A stretch of 64,000 nt of DNA, taken from Verrucomicrobiia bacterium. GTDB taxonomy: Bacteria > Verrucomicrobiota > Verrucomicrobiia > Limisphaerales > Pedosphaeraceae. Positions 7,957-16,000 of the stretch are shown piece by piece. The notes beneath the pieces are model-generated. The model did not search any database, had not been told where the DNA came from, and was given only the letters and a program-made list of their open reading frames with translations. The translations under genes were made by a program, and so were the position numbers. Where the stretch lies: the NCBI GenBank assembly GCA_036268055.1, contig DATAUW010000027.1, positions 62,001-126,000 on the forward strand. Reading direction: 5' to 3'. How positions within the stretch are numbered: the stretch's first letter is position 1; every line of letters begins with the position of its first letter.

Positions 7957-8246
7957 CCTTGTTGCGCCGCCGTCGGCAAAAAATCTCCCAACCACACCTC
8001 CGTATATCCCGGGCAAATATTCGGGCGGCTTTCCACAAAACGCCCGTGGCGCTCCGCCATTTTCACCAGCCGCTCCGCATTCGCCGGCAACACCAGCAAG
8101 CGAAATCTCCGGCCCAACTTCAGCAGCATGCGAAATTGCTCCCACTCCACCCCGAGCGCGAAAATCATTTGCGGCGTGAGACCCTTCAACGACTCGTCGT
8201 CAATGTCGAACGAATCAATCAGGTTAAAATTATTTTCCGCGTCCAT
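7953..8246 (-). CDS. Small acidic phage protein, 97 aa
   Basis: This is a hydrophilic, mostly helical protein. An acidic N-terminus (DSFDIDDESLKG) is followed by TPQMIFALGVEWEQFRMLL and an Arg-rich segment. There are no membrane segments or Cys clusters. It starts at an ATG three bases after the lipase stop. Function unknown. Confidence 0.6.
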   Translation of the reverse strand: MDAENNFNLIDSFDIDDESLKGLTPQMIFALGVEWEQFRMLLKLGRRFRLLVLPANAERLVKMAERHGRFVESRPNICPGYTEVWLGDFLPTAAQQG

Positions 8247-8249
8247 AAA

Positions 8250-8987
8250 TTAATTGATTGTCAGCCGGCGAAACCGCTCCACGTATTTGTCCACATGATG
8301 GTCCTCCGCCAGCACCATGACGTTCCCGGTGAATTTTGCCTTCCATACTTCCAGCGCGTCGGACGTGATCTTGAACCAAAGGTTCGGATCAATCTTGTAT
8401 TGCGGCCGATTGGCATTCAGCAGCACGCAATGACCGCTGTGCCGGTTTCCCGCAAACCACCCGGGCAGACGGCAGATGGCATCGTCGCCGTCTTCCACGC
8501 GCCAATGCCGATCGCCAAACAGCACGTCGCACATCAGCGCATAGTTGGCATCGCCGCCACGTGGCTCGCCGAACGTGTAGCACGAATCAATCGGTCGGCC
8601 CGTGAGTTTGGAAATGTCCGGCAGGCAACGTGTCGCCACCGCCCCCGCTTTGCTGTGCCCAAAACCCGCCACCGGCTTTCCGGCTTCCATGCGGCTCAGG
8701 GAATCCATCACCGCGTCCCTCACGCCATTCCACGCCAAATCAAAACCGTGATGCACCCCGCATACCACGCCGCCGATCAAACGCGCTGACCGCAACACTT
8801 CCAGGTCCTTCATCACGTCGCGAAAATTGCGCGTGCCCGGAAAACCGATTTCGATTCGCTTGGCGGTCTCGCGAATCATCACCGCCGTGTCCGTCACCGG
8901 ATCGTAGATCGTCGGCTTTTCGTCATAAACCGCTTGGGCGCGGCGAGCGAAATAATACGCCTCCTGGATGTCGAACTCAGCTTGCAC
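8250..8987 (-). CDS. Class 3 lipase-like alpha/beta hydrolase
   Basis: This 245-aa protein has every landmark of a class 3 (fungal-type) lipase. These are the oxyanion strand IGFPGTRNFRDVMKDL, the nucleophile elbow GHSKAG (Ser112), the acid motif DDAICRLP (Asp169) and the C-terminal EDHHVDKY (His230). No signal peptide is present, so export would need a holin or the virion. It lies in the lysis-like cassette, after a lipoprotein and a holin-like protein. It could attack membrane lipids during lysis or entry. No peptidoglycan hydrolase is seen nearby. Confidence 0.85.
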   Translation of the reverse strand: MQAEFDIQEAYYFARRAQAVYDEKPTIYDPVTDTAVMIRETAKRIEIGFPGTRNFRDVMKDLEVLRSARLIGGVVCGVHHGFDLAWNGVRDAVMDSLSRMEAGKPVAGFGHSKAGAVATRCLPDISKLTGRPIDSCYTFGEPRGGDANYALMCDVLFGDRHWRVEDGDDAICRLPGWFAGNRHSGHCVLLNANRPQYKIDPNLWFKITSDALEVWKAKFTGNVMVLAEDHHVDKYVERFRRLTIN

Positions 8988-8991
8988 GGTT

Positions 8992-9354
8992 TTATTTTTT
9001 GAAGTTCGGATTATTGGCGATTGCGGTCATCACCCCGAAGTCCACCATCCGTTCACCATCCATAATCCATTTGTCAGTCCCCTTTTTGTTCGGCCCGGGC
9101 GTGATGCCCACGTTGTTCGTCAACGGTGGTGTCATATATTTTCCGTAGTGGTCACGCAAATAGCAGAAGCGCTGATAGGCTTCTTCGCTAATTGGGAAAC
9201 CACCCGGTGCGTTTGTGCCCTGCAAACCGCTGGTAGCAGCGTTCCCATCCATTGAGGGACGGGCAGCTCGCACAACCTTCGGCTTGACTGTAAAGCAACC
9301 GCTAAGTAGCAGGGCCAGTATTGGGAGAAGCAGCAATGTCTTTGCGAATTTCAT
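8992..9354 (-). CDS. Small exported lipoprotein (o-spanin candidate)
   Basis: The 120-aa product begins with a lipoprotein signal (MKFAKTLLLLPILALLLSGC, lipid on Cys20), so it should be anchored in a membrane facing the periplasm. The mature part contains YQRFCYLRDHYGKYMTPP. The gene starts 53 bases inside the preceding gene in another frame. This recalls the overlapped Rz/Rz1 spanin pair, although the upstream partner has no membrane segment. It is next to the lipase gene. The spanin role is an inference. Confidence 0.65.
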   Translation of the reverse strand: MKFAKTLLLLPILALLLSGCFTVKPKVVRAARPSMDGNAATSGLQGTNAPGGFPISEEAYQRFCYLRDHYGKYMTPPLTNNVGITPGPNKKGTDKWIMDGERMVDFGVMTAIANNPNFKK

Positions 9355-9541
9355 CTATGTTTCCTTCCGCCACGTCTTTTTGAATTCTATCGAATGCCGC
9401 CTGTTCCTGGGCTTTGGCAGCGGCCGCTTGCACTTCAGGAGTATTCTCCTCGGTGTCGCGTTGCTTGACTAAGTCGGTTGCGGCGGTGACCGCATCGGCC
9501 ACCGCCGCGACGTCCGAAGTTGGAACCGGAGGAAGATCCAT
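9302..9541 (-). CDS. Small helical protein, 79 aa
   Basis: This is an acidic, Ala/Gln-rich protein predicted to be almost wholly helical (VADAVTAATDLVKQRDTEE, then AKAQEQAAFDRIQKDVAEG). It has no membrane segment and no signal peptide. The start follows the lipoprotein gene stop by two bases, and the 3' end overlaps the next lipoprotein gene. Function unknown. A coiled-coil partner in the lysis cassette is one option. Confidence 0.55.
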   Translation of the reverse strand: MDLPPVPTSDVAAVADAVTAATDLVKQRDTEENTPEVQAAAAKAQEQAAFDRIQKDVAEGNIDEIRKDIAASPNTGPAT

Positions 9542-9543
9542 AA

Positions 9544-10224
9544 CTATTTTGTCAGGGCCTCGAGATTAATGAAGAAATCCACGAACCCAGCGTTATTCGC
9601 CTGCTCCACCGCGATCGGGCTGACGACTGGGAAGAAGCTTTTCCCCTGGGCCAAGCCGCTGCATTTCTGAATGAGTGGCCTCGGCAGAATCACACTCGGC
9701 TCCAAACTCGTCGGCACATACGGCGTCACGGGATAACCCAGCGCCTGACTCAACCCATCGTAAACCCCCTGCAACGCCGGCATCACAAACCGGTTGTTCG
9801 ATCCCGTCTGCGCGATGATCGTCGGCAGCAACGCCGCGAAAATGCTGAAACCCTGCTGGATGGCTTCCACCGCGACCGGACTATGAATCGAACTCAACGG
9901 CAGTTGATTCACCGCCGCTTGCAACGCCGTCATGTCCACGTTCGTCCCGCCCAGCGCATCCCCAATCACGGCGCGCAACGCCACCATGTACTGCACCGCG
10001 TTCGTGTCCGCCTTGGCGATATTCGCGCCATCCGCCGTCGCCGCCTTCAGCGAGTTATAAAGCCCGCTCGGCGTCACTGCGATCCCTGCAAACGTCGTAT
10101 TCGTTGTCTGCACCAAATTGGTGACACCATTGGTAACCACCGGCGTGCTCGTGACCGTCGTCTTGCAGGCAGCCAGCATCAACGCACTGGCCACCGCGAT
10201 CATTCCGAATTTCAACTGTTTCAT
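9544..10224 (-). CDS. Exported lipoprotein, 226 aa
   Basis: The ATG at 10224 gives a lipoprotein signal, MKQLKFGMIAVASALMLAAC. An upstream ATG at 10257 would bury the signal behind a charged leader and crosses the hairpin region, so I did not use it. The mature part is Thr/Asn-rich, then helical, with AGFVDFFINLEAL at the end. A lipoprotein in a phage operon can serve in spanin function or in surface exclusion of other phages. No family is recognised. Confidence 0.65.
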   Translation of the reverse strand: MKQLKFGMIAVASALMLAACKTTVTSTPVVTNGVTNLVQTTNTTFAGIAVTPSGLYNSLKAATADGANIAKADTNAVQYMVALRAVIGDALGGTNVDMTALQAAVNQLPLSSIHSPVAVEAIQQGFSIFAALLPTIIAQTGSNNRFVMPALQGVYDGLSQALGYPVTPYVPTSLEPSVILPRPLIQKCSGLAQGKSFFPVVSPIAVEQANNAGFVDFFINLEALTK

Positions 10225-10247
10225 TTTTGCTTTTCTTTCTTCTGTGG

Positions 10248-10272
10248 CGGCCGTCAATGACGGCCGTTTTTT
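10248..10272 (+). terminator. Hairpin with T-tract on the plus strand
   Basis: CGGCCGT and ACGGCCG flank a 5-nt loop, and six T residues follow on the plus strand. All surrounding genes are on the minus strand, so it faces against them and would stop only antisense transcription. Confidence 0.5.
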
Positions 10273-10275
10273 GGT

Positions 10276-10656
10276 TTATGTTTTAGCCGTCAAATTTTCC
10301 GGTTCGGCAGCCGAACCCTGATTAATCGGAGCCGAAAGAAATGCCGGGGTAATTGGCGGTCGCGTCCCCGCTCCTGCTTCTTTCCCTTCCTTCCCCAATT
10401 CCACACTCCGCACTTCGCGCTCCGCACTGGCCGCCAACGGCGGCAATGGACTTTTCTTCAGATACGCCACCGCTCCGGTAATCCCGCCGACAATGAAAAT
10501 CGCCCCCATCTGCTTCAGCGACAGCGCCTCGACATGAGCCCCGAACCGTTGCGCCAGCGAAACACTTTCGTCACTCCCCATGGCGCTGCAACCGCCCGTG
10601 ATGAACGCGCTCAACAGCGAGTAGATCCAAAATTCCGCCTGCTTGATCCGGTCCAT
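10276..10656 (-). CDS. Holin-like membrane protein, 126 aa
   Basis: There are two candidate membrane segments (about residues 9-25 around WIYSLLSAFITGG, and 48-66 around MGAIFIVGGITGAVAYL). Both are short enough for a small class II or III holin-type protein. The C-terminal half is polar and partly encoded by an in-frame GTGCGGA repeat (10397-10430). The gene follows a single-pass membrane protein and precedes a lipoprotein and the lipase, an arrangement expected of a lysis cassette. The first segment also has a weak lipobox-like GGC, which I consider chance. Confidence 0.6.
   Translation of the reverse strand: MDRIKQAEFWIYSLLSAFITGGCSAMGSDESVSLAQRFGAHVEALSLKQMGAIFIVGGITGAVAYLKKSPLPPLAASAEREVRSVELGKEGKEAGAGTRPPITPAFLSAPINQGSAAEPENLTAKT
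10397..10430. repeat. GTGCGGA short-period repeat inside a coding region
   Basis: Four imperfect units of the same family as 2686-2710 are read in frame as the polar tail (SAEREVRSVEL) of the holin-like protein. Confidence 0.6.
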
Positions 10657-10664
10657 AAATAAAT

Positions 10665-10970
10665 TTATCGGCCCGTCCTTATCGTTGTGGACATCTCGCC
10701 GCGCAACGTGGCCACGTCCCGCTGCACCTCGTTTACCTCCGCCGAAATATCATCCAGCCGTTTGTTCGTGCCCGACGTTGTTTGCTCAAACCACGCTTTG
10801 GAAACGTAACCGTCCGCCACCCGCTTATCCGCCGCCTGCATCTCGACCGTCAGCCGGATATTGAACGACCAGGCACACCAGGATAAAAAGCCGATCACTA
10901 CCACCGGCCCCAGGATCGTGAACGTCAGATTCAGCTTCTCGGTCTTGCTCATCGAATTTTCAGCGGGCAT
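10665..10970 (-). CDS. Single-pass membrane protein with coiled coil (i-spanin-like)
   Basis: This 101-aa protein has one N-terminal membrane segment (LNLTFTILGPVVVIGFLSWCAW, residues about 13-34). A helical, charged region follows (KRLDDISAEVNEVQRDVATL) that should form a coiled coil outside the inner membrane. This is the plan of inner-membrane spanin subunits. It lies eight bases upstream of the holin-like gene. A simple membrane-anchored structural role is the alternative. Confidence 0.55.
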   Translation of the reverse strand: MPAENSMSKTEKLNLTFTILGPVVVIGFLSWCAWSFNIRLTVEMQAADKRVADGYVSKAWFEQTTSGTNKRLDDISAEVNEVQRDVATLRGEMSTTIRTGR

Positions 10971-10977
10971 AAATGGG

Positions 10978-11868
10978 TTACCGCATATTCCCTGCGATCA
11001 TGTGGTTGACATTCCAAATCACTTGATCGCGCCAGTGATAGGGCGCGTCAGCCGCGGCGCCCACGATCACATGCCAGTCTTTGATGACGGTGTTCGCCGG
11101 GGCTGGTCCGCTCGTTTCCGGCCCCCCCTGTTCATCCGTCGGAGCGTGGTTGTCAAATCGGCCAATAGACACAAATGGGGACATCTCGCTTTGCAGCGCC
11201 GGCGTAACGGAGCTGCTCCCGAATACAACACCCGTGTCCGCATCAATCAGTGTGATTATGGCGACGTCGCGAGAAACGCTTTTGAAGAGCGTCAGGATAT
11301 ACCACTTGGTCGAGAGCGTAAAATTGAAGATAGGCTGATCGAATTCTGTTGTGGCAGCGTTGTGAGCGTAAATAGTCGGATAATCCGTTCCGCCAATATT
11401 CTGCGCTTCGTAGTATTGAGAAATAACATCCTTAGACCCGGCATTGATGTTGAAGATATCGAATACGCCCGAGCCGCCGGTCACGTGGGCGCCAAATTGT
11501 ACCATCATCACCATGAGAACTTCTGACTGAGGGGTGGTGAAATTATACTGCATCCAGTTATTGTTGTTCGTCATTGATAGTGCAATGGCGATGTTGTTTG
11601 TGAGATCTGGATATCGCTGGCCTCCTATGTTGAGTACCCGCCCATAGAGATTGGTTACTGTCGCCGCAAAGGAATTCGTATGGCCGAATCCGTTCGTGAT
11701 CCACGTTCCTGCGCCAGCGGAAGAATGAACCGTAATTGAATTGTAGTAAGCGGCGTCGGTGATATTTGCACCGTTAGTCCAGACCGTAGAGATGAGTGCG
11801 ACATCCGCAACCTCGTCGGCGCAAGCGAGCCGGGCCACGGCGATGAAGAAAATGATTAGATACTTCAT
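10978..11868 (-). CDS. Exported LamG-like beta-sandwich protein, 296 aa
   Basis: The N-terminus is a Sec signal (MKYLIIFFIAVARLACADE) with cleavage expected after the Ala-Cys-Ala stretch. The rest is Asn/Thr-rich beta structure with a concanavalin-like core, including KWYILTLFKSVSRD, IDADTGVVFGSS and FVSIGRFDN. The stop is one base from the start of the preceding gene. Such domains bind carbohydrate. The Sec signal is odd for a phage fibre and suggests display on the lysogen surface instead. Confidence 0.65.
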   Translation of the reverse strand: MKYLIIFFIAVARLACADEVADVALISTVWTNGANITDAAYYNSITVHSSAGAGTWITNGFGHTNSFAATVTNLYGRVLNIGGQRYPDLTNNIAIALSMTNNNNWMQYNFTTPQSEVLMVMMVQFGAHVTGGSGVFDIFNINAGSKDVISQYYEAQNIGGTDYPTIYAHNAATTEFDQPIFNFTLSTKWYILTLFKSVSRDVAIITLIDADTGVVFGSSSVTPALQSEMSPFVSIGRFDNHAPTDEQGGPETSGPAPANTVIKDWHVIVGAAADAPYHWRDQVIWNVNHMIAGNMR

Positions 11869-14733
11869 TTAGTGACGAGGTTTTGCGGCATAAAGCGTGG
11901 TCATATTCGCATCGGTAAGCGTGGTGGTGTAAACCGCCACGTCCGCGACAGCGGCATTGAGAAAGTTATTCGCGCCTCCATCCAAATCCGCGCCAATATA
12001 GTGACCTCCCCCAAGCCAGCCAGAATTGTGCTGCGCATGGGTCAAATTAACGCCATCAATATAGATTACGTAGTCACCGATTGAATCTTCAGTAAATCCA
12101 ATCATGTGCCAGTGGTTATCGTTGGCTAAAGTTCCGCCAGTGCTGGCCGCGCTAAAACCAGTAGCGTCGGTGGAGAAGGTAATGTTCCCGCCGCTCGAAA
12201 CGTCCAGCCTAAGGCCGCCGAAGGCATCAGAGCCAACCACTGTGCCCGCTGGCGAGCCGGAAAACTTCACCCAAACAACAATGCTGAAATTGATCGGCGA
12301 ACCATTACCTGGCAGAACGCTGCCCGAGTAGGAAAGGTATTGGCTGGTTCCATCCAGGATAACGTCCCCAAAGTTGGCAAATCCGGCGTTATCCGTTCCC
12401 CAGGTCGGGGAGTTTACCAGAGTAATCGCATGCCCGCCACTGGTCTGGTCTGCGCTGGTAGAGTGCCCGGCCCCTTCGGCGAATTTCCACCACGCGTTAT
12501 CCGGGGTCGGCCCTGCTGGCGGCGGCGTGGGCGGCGGCGGCGCGCCGTTGGTATCGAAATAACCATCGCCCTTGACGTGAATCCAGGTATACTGGTTCGT
12601 CATTCCCGTCACCTTAAACCGCAGGTCGTTTCCGCTCGGTATCCACAAGTTGCTCCAAAAGCAAAACTTGTTGAGATTGGTTACCTGATTGTTGGTCGAA
12701 ATGATCATGGCCCCAGCCGGGGTGCTAGCGCAGACTACTGACCCGTTTATGAATGATGCCCGATTATTACTTTCCCCCTGTATGGTCAGATTGTAAGTCG
12801 CGACAAACTGTCCATTCGTGGGCAAATTAAAATCGAGCAGGTCTGTTAAAACAGAATTGGTAACCAGGATATTCGTGTCTATGCTGAATACCGGCGCAAT
12901 GGACAGCACCCGGTTCGTGTCACCCGGACTTCCCGAAAGTGAAAAGCTGCTGCTCAGCGCCACCGGATCAGGTAGGTTCGTGCCGTTCCAAACGAATATT
13001 GTCCCCGGAAAAACATTCGTCCAACCCGTGCCGCCGCTGCCCGGCAGGATGCCATTGGCCACATGCAGATCTTCTACATACAAAGCGTCGAGATTGGTAT
13101 ATGGCATTATCGGGATACCATTGGAATACCCGGCGGCAAAGAAGTTTGTGCCGTCACTGTATAAGGGAATGAACGACATCGGGACCGTGTTCGTCAGAGA
13201 TTTCGTTTGATAATTAAACAGGTCCGTCCCGTTGCCGTTGGTGACAATCACCGTCGCCGCTCCGCTGTTGACCAGATAAAATTGCTGATGCGCCACGGTG
13301 GCGGCGGCCGGGAGCGTTGCTTTGATCGTGCCGCTGGTGTTCGTCAGGATGACCACGTGGTCCGTGGCCTGGATGGTGTAGTTCGCGGTCTTCACCACCA
13401 TCGCCGCCGAAGGAAGATTCGCGTTGGGGACCGTAGCCACCGACGTCACATTGCCGCCGCCATCGGTCTCCAGGATACCCGCACCCGCATAAGACAAGGT
13501 CAAGTTCCCCGAAATCGAATTACTCTTGAAATACGCATGACCAAAAGGAAGCGTAGGCCCTCCCACGCTGCTGGTATTGGCGGTCACCGGCTGAATCGGC
13601 TCATCCACTTCCACCCGGATCGCCGAGGTCCCGTCAAAGTGCAGCAGCGGATTGCCGCCAAAATAATACACGCCGGAATTATTCCCGCCGTTCGCGCCCA
13701 ACCCGAAGCTGCTCCCCGTATTAAAAGCCGCCACGCCCAGTTGCCGCGCTGAAAAATTCGTGCCCACCAACACCGCGTTTTGCACATTCAGATTTATGGA
13801 AGTGTCAAACGCATCCCCGCGCAACCCCGCCACGTCCGTCAGCGGCTGCGCTGTCGTCGTGCCGTTGTATAAAAATCCGCCCACGAACAAATTGCTCCCC
13901 GTCGTCACATTCGGATGGCTCGGGTTGTGCTCAATTTTCAACGAGTAGAGATACCCAACGTCCGAGGGATTGATCTTGTTCGTGTCATCCTGGAACTGCG
14001 AAAAGTAAGTCACCTTGTTCGAGTAATACAACAATCCCTGGACTCCGTTGGCTCCGCCGTCCACCCCGTTCGCTCCAATCACAAACGCATGCGGCGCATC
14101 GAACACGATCAACGCCTTGCCATTCATGACCGCCCGGGGCGCATCCTCGCCCACGAACAGCATATCAATTCCAAATTGGTCGTAGAGATAGAGCGGACGT
14201 CCCTGGCTGTCGGTGTCCAGCAAAGTTCCCGTCTCGCCATATTGGTTCACCAATTCATTGCCGACATATTGCGCCCCCCATCCCGAACCGCTTCCCCGGG
14301 GATTCTTATTGAGCGCGCTCACTACTCCGTCCGCCGTGTAGCCCGCTGCCGTGTCGTTGGTGCAGACAAAATTGATGCCGCCGCCATTGTCCGAACTGAA
14401 CGTCACGCCGCCCAATCGCGCGGTGCTGATGGTCGTCCCACCAGCGGCATCGCGCTTCACTATTGTCCCACCAGTGGCGTTGGTCGTGGCATTATTCGCC
14501 GCCGTCGCCCCACTCGCCACATTCGCCGCCGTCACGCCCCCGACTTGGCTGACGCTAGGATTCGGATACGTGCTTCCCAAATCGCCACCGGCCGAGCCCG
14601 ACGGCGCGCCACCACTCCCGCCGCCCCCACCGCCATTGCGGCGCACGTCCTGGGTTTGCCCCAGGCCCAAAGAGCAACTGGCGCTCAAAAGCGCCAGCAC
14701 CAGCCCCACCCGCATGTTAAAATTCTTTTTCAT
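11869..14733 (-). CDS. Very large exported fibre-like protein with C-terminal LamG domain, 954 aa
   Basis: It begins with a Sec signal (MKKNFNMRVGLVLALLSASC, then SLGLGQTQ). A Gly-rich collar follows (GGSGGAPSGSAGGDLGSTY, PNPSVSQVGGV), of the kind found in phage tail fibres. The middle is an Asn/Thr/Gly-rich shaft with repeated beta segments. The last 210 residues form a LamG sandwich (WWKFAEGAGHSTSADQTSG, FSIVVWVKFSG, HMIGFTEDSIGDYVIYIDG, DVAVYTTTLTDANM). It is the largest gene of the second fibre module. Surface adhesin or fibre are both possible, and the signal peptide favours export. Confidence 0.75.
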   Translation of the reverse strand: MKKNFNMRVGLVLALLSASCSLGLGQTQDVRRNGGGGGGSGGAPSGSAGGDLGSTYPNPSVSQVGGVTAANVASGATAANNATTNATGGTIVKRDAAGGTTISTARLGGVTFSSDNGGGINFVCTNDTAAGYTADGVVSALNKNPRGSGSGWGAQYVGNELVNQYGETGTLLDTDSQGRPLYLYDQFGIDMLFVGEDAPRAVMNGKALIVFDAPHAFVIGANGVDGGANGVQGLLYYSNKVTYFSQFQDDTNKINPSDVGYLYSLKIEHNPSHPNVTTGSNLFVGGFLYNGTTTAQPLTDVAGLRGDAFDTSINLNVQNAVLVGTNFSARQLGVAAFNTGSSFGLGANGGNNSGVYYFGGNPLLHFDGTSAIRVEVDEPIQPVTANTSSVGGPTLPFGHAYFKSNSISGNLTLSYAGAGILETDGGGNVTSVATVPNANLPSAAMVVKTANYTIQATDHVVILTNTSGTIKATLPAAATVAHQQFYLVNSGAATVIVTNGNGTDLFNYQTKSLTNTVPMSFIPLYSDGTNFFAAGYSNGIPIMPYTNLDALYVEDLHVANGILPGSGGTGWTNVFPGTIFVWNGTNLPDPVALSSSFSLSGSPGDTNRVLSIAPVFSIDTNILVTNSVLTDLLDFNLPTNGQFVATYNLTIQGESNNRASFINGSVVCASTPAGAMIISTNNQVTNLNKFCFWSNLWIPSGNDLRFKVTGMTNQYTWIHVKGDGYFDTNGAPPPPTPPPAGPTPDNAWWKFAEGAGHSTSADQTSGGHAITLVNSPTWGTDNAGFANFGDVILDGTSQYLSYSGSVLPGNGSPINFSIVVWVKFSGSPAGTVVGSDAFGGLRLDVSSGGNITFSTDATGFSAASTGGTLANDNHWHMIGFTEDSIGDYVIYIDGVNLTHAQHNSGWLGGGHYIGADLDGGANNFLNAAVADVAVYTTTLTDANMTTLYAAKPRH

Positions 14734-14758
14734 TCAACTCCGCGACTTCATTCTCCCC

Positions 14759-14784
14759 ATTCCGCACTCCGCACTCCGCATTGG
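14759..14784. repeat. GTGCGGAGT short-period repeat, intergenic
   Basis: Three clean units of the 2686-2710 family lie in the 53-bp gap between the small exported protein gene and the 954-aa fibre gene. Confidence 0.7.
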
Positions 14785-14786
14785 CA

Positions 14787-15209
14787 TCATTGGATCTCTT
14801 CCACCACTGCAATCGTGGTCGAACCGCTCTCCGTGATGAAACTCACCGGGAACGGCACCTTGCTCAGGTCCAGCACCGTGCCCAGCCCGTCGCGATTCGC
14901 CTGGCCCGCCGCCAGCACGCCGTGATAACTCGTCGTGCTCACGTTCGTGCTGTTGATCAAATAAAGGACCGGCTGCGTCCCCGTGTTCTGAACCGTCCGC
15001 AAAATCGGCCGGCCCACTCCGAGCGAAGGATTCAGCGAGAAAACTGTGGATACCGCCGTGCTGGTAACCGTCACGATTTGCGGCGCGCTCACCGCCGTCG
15101 CGTTGTCCACGATCCGGGCGAACGTGTCCGCCAAAACCGGAAACGCGATGAGCGCCAACAACGCCGTCAACGCCGCGACCACCCGCCAATGTTTTTTAAC
15201 TCGCTCCAT
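14787..15209 (-). CDS. Small exported protein, 140 aa
   Basis: The N-terminus has basic residues followed by a Sec signal (HWRVVAALTALLALIAFPVLA), with cleavage expected before DTFARIV. The mature part is a compact beta-rich domain (APQIVTVTSTAVSTVFSLN, RPILRTVQNTGTQPVLYLI, VPFPVSFITESGSTTIAVV), like the small beta-sandwich proteins that decorate virions or bind at the cell surface. It lies between the pseudopilin and the large fibre gene. Function unknown. Confidence 0.65.
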   Translation of the reverse strand: MERVKKHWRVVAALTALLALIAFPVLADTFARIVDNATAVSAPQIVTVTSTAVSTVFSLNPSLGVGRPILRTVQNTGTQPVLYLINSTNVSTTSYHGVLAAGQANRDGLGTVLDLSKVPFPVSFITESGSTTIAVVEEIQ

Positions 15210-15241
15210 AAAAAATATTTTTATTCAACCAACTAACCTGG

Positions 15242-15310
15242 TAGGGCGGTGCTGCGTCGCCGCCGTCCGATTATTTCTTTCCACATAGGCCCGTCGGCGC
15301 TTGCCGACCT
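15242..15310. repeat. Two REP-like palindromes in an intergenic gap
   Basis: The first is an imperfect GGCGGTG/CGCCGCC palindrome preceded by GTAGGG, resembling the hairpin at 3511. The second (15293-15308) is GTCGGC-GCTT-GCCGAC, nearly the same as the in-gene copy at 4238-4253. Confidence 0.6.
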
Positions 15311-15313
15311 GGC

Positions 15314-15871
15314 TTACGGGGTGACGTATTTCCAACGCACCACGTCCAAAATATTGTTGGCTTGCGTGGTCGAGCAGGAGTCGTAGCGGATCTGGTCCAC
15401 GCCAATGAGGTTGGTATGGTTGATGACAAACCAGCCCGTCACCTGCGTCGTGCCGTTCAAGGCCAGCGTCGCGGTATAAGGCAGCGTGGTCGTCCAGAAA
15501 TTCGTGCCCGATCCACGGAACGCCGCCGTGTTGGTTAAACCTTCAAAGTTGAAACCGTAAGTCACTGGTGCCGTGCCCGAACCCGCGGCGACCTGCGTGA
15601 TATAAAGCGCAATGTCCACCCCCGGAATCACCGGGATTGGCGAACTCGCCGTGCTGGTCACCGTCGAATTGGAGAACGGTCCGCCCAGGCTGCCGCCGTT
15701 GGTGACCACACCCGAGTTGGCGCTTTCCACCAATGCCCGGCCGCTCACCACGATGTCCGCCGCTTTTGCCACTCGCGGGATTGCGATGGGCGCGAGGACA
15801 GCGATGATTGCGATCGTCAAAAGAATTTCCACCAACGTGAACCCACCGGAATTTTTATTTTTGAATTTCAT
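15314..15871 (-). CDS. Pseudopilin-like protein with prepilin leader, 185 aa
   Basis: The N-terminus is a type IV prepilin signal, KNKNSGG then FTLVEILLTIAIIAV, with Gly before Phe for prepilin peptidase cleavage and Glu at mature position 5. A hydrophobic helix follows, then a Thr/Ser/Gly-rich beta domain ending in NILDVVRWKYVTP. I chose the ATG at 15871 because it leaves a short basic leader. Cytoplasmically assembled phage parts do not need this signal. It would be inserted in the inner membrane and processed by the host pilus or type II secretion system. No Cys-based motif is seen. Confidence 0.8.
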   Translation of the reverse strand: MKFKNKNSGGFTLVEILLTIAIIAVLAPIAIPRVAKAADIVVSGRALVESANSGVVTNGGSLGGPFSNSTVTSTASSPIPVIPGVDIALYITQVAAGSGTAPVTYGFNFEGLTNTAAFRGSGTNFWTTTLPYTATLALNGTTQVTGWFVINHTNLIGVDQIRYDSCSTTQANNILDVVRWKYVTP

Positions 15872-16000
15872 ATTTATTTTAACTTTTGAATTTTGGTTTT
15901 TTGAATTTCTCAAAAGCGCCCGGACCGTGGTTTGTGTTCGACCCTGGGCGCCTCGAAGCCCGTCACACCCAATGGGCGGAGGGCTTCAAACTGTTTGGGT

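Noticed and set aside
7957-8145. Longer start for the 55-aa ORF
   Set aside because: It would lie wholly within the 97-aa gene in another frame. The ATGA-coupled start at 7956 is better supported.
10225-10257. Upstream start of the 226-aa lipoprotein
   Set aside because: It adds a charged leader in front of the lipoprotein signal and reaches into the hairpin region.
14734-15189. Minus-strand ORF, 151 aa, overlapping the small exported protein
   Set aside because: The alternative frame has a clear signal peptide and beta domain. This one is Gly/Arg-rich without structure.
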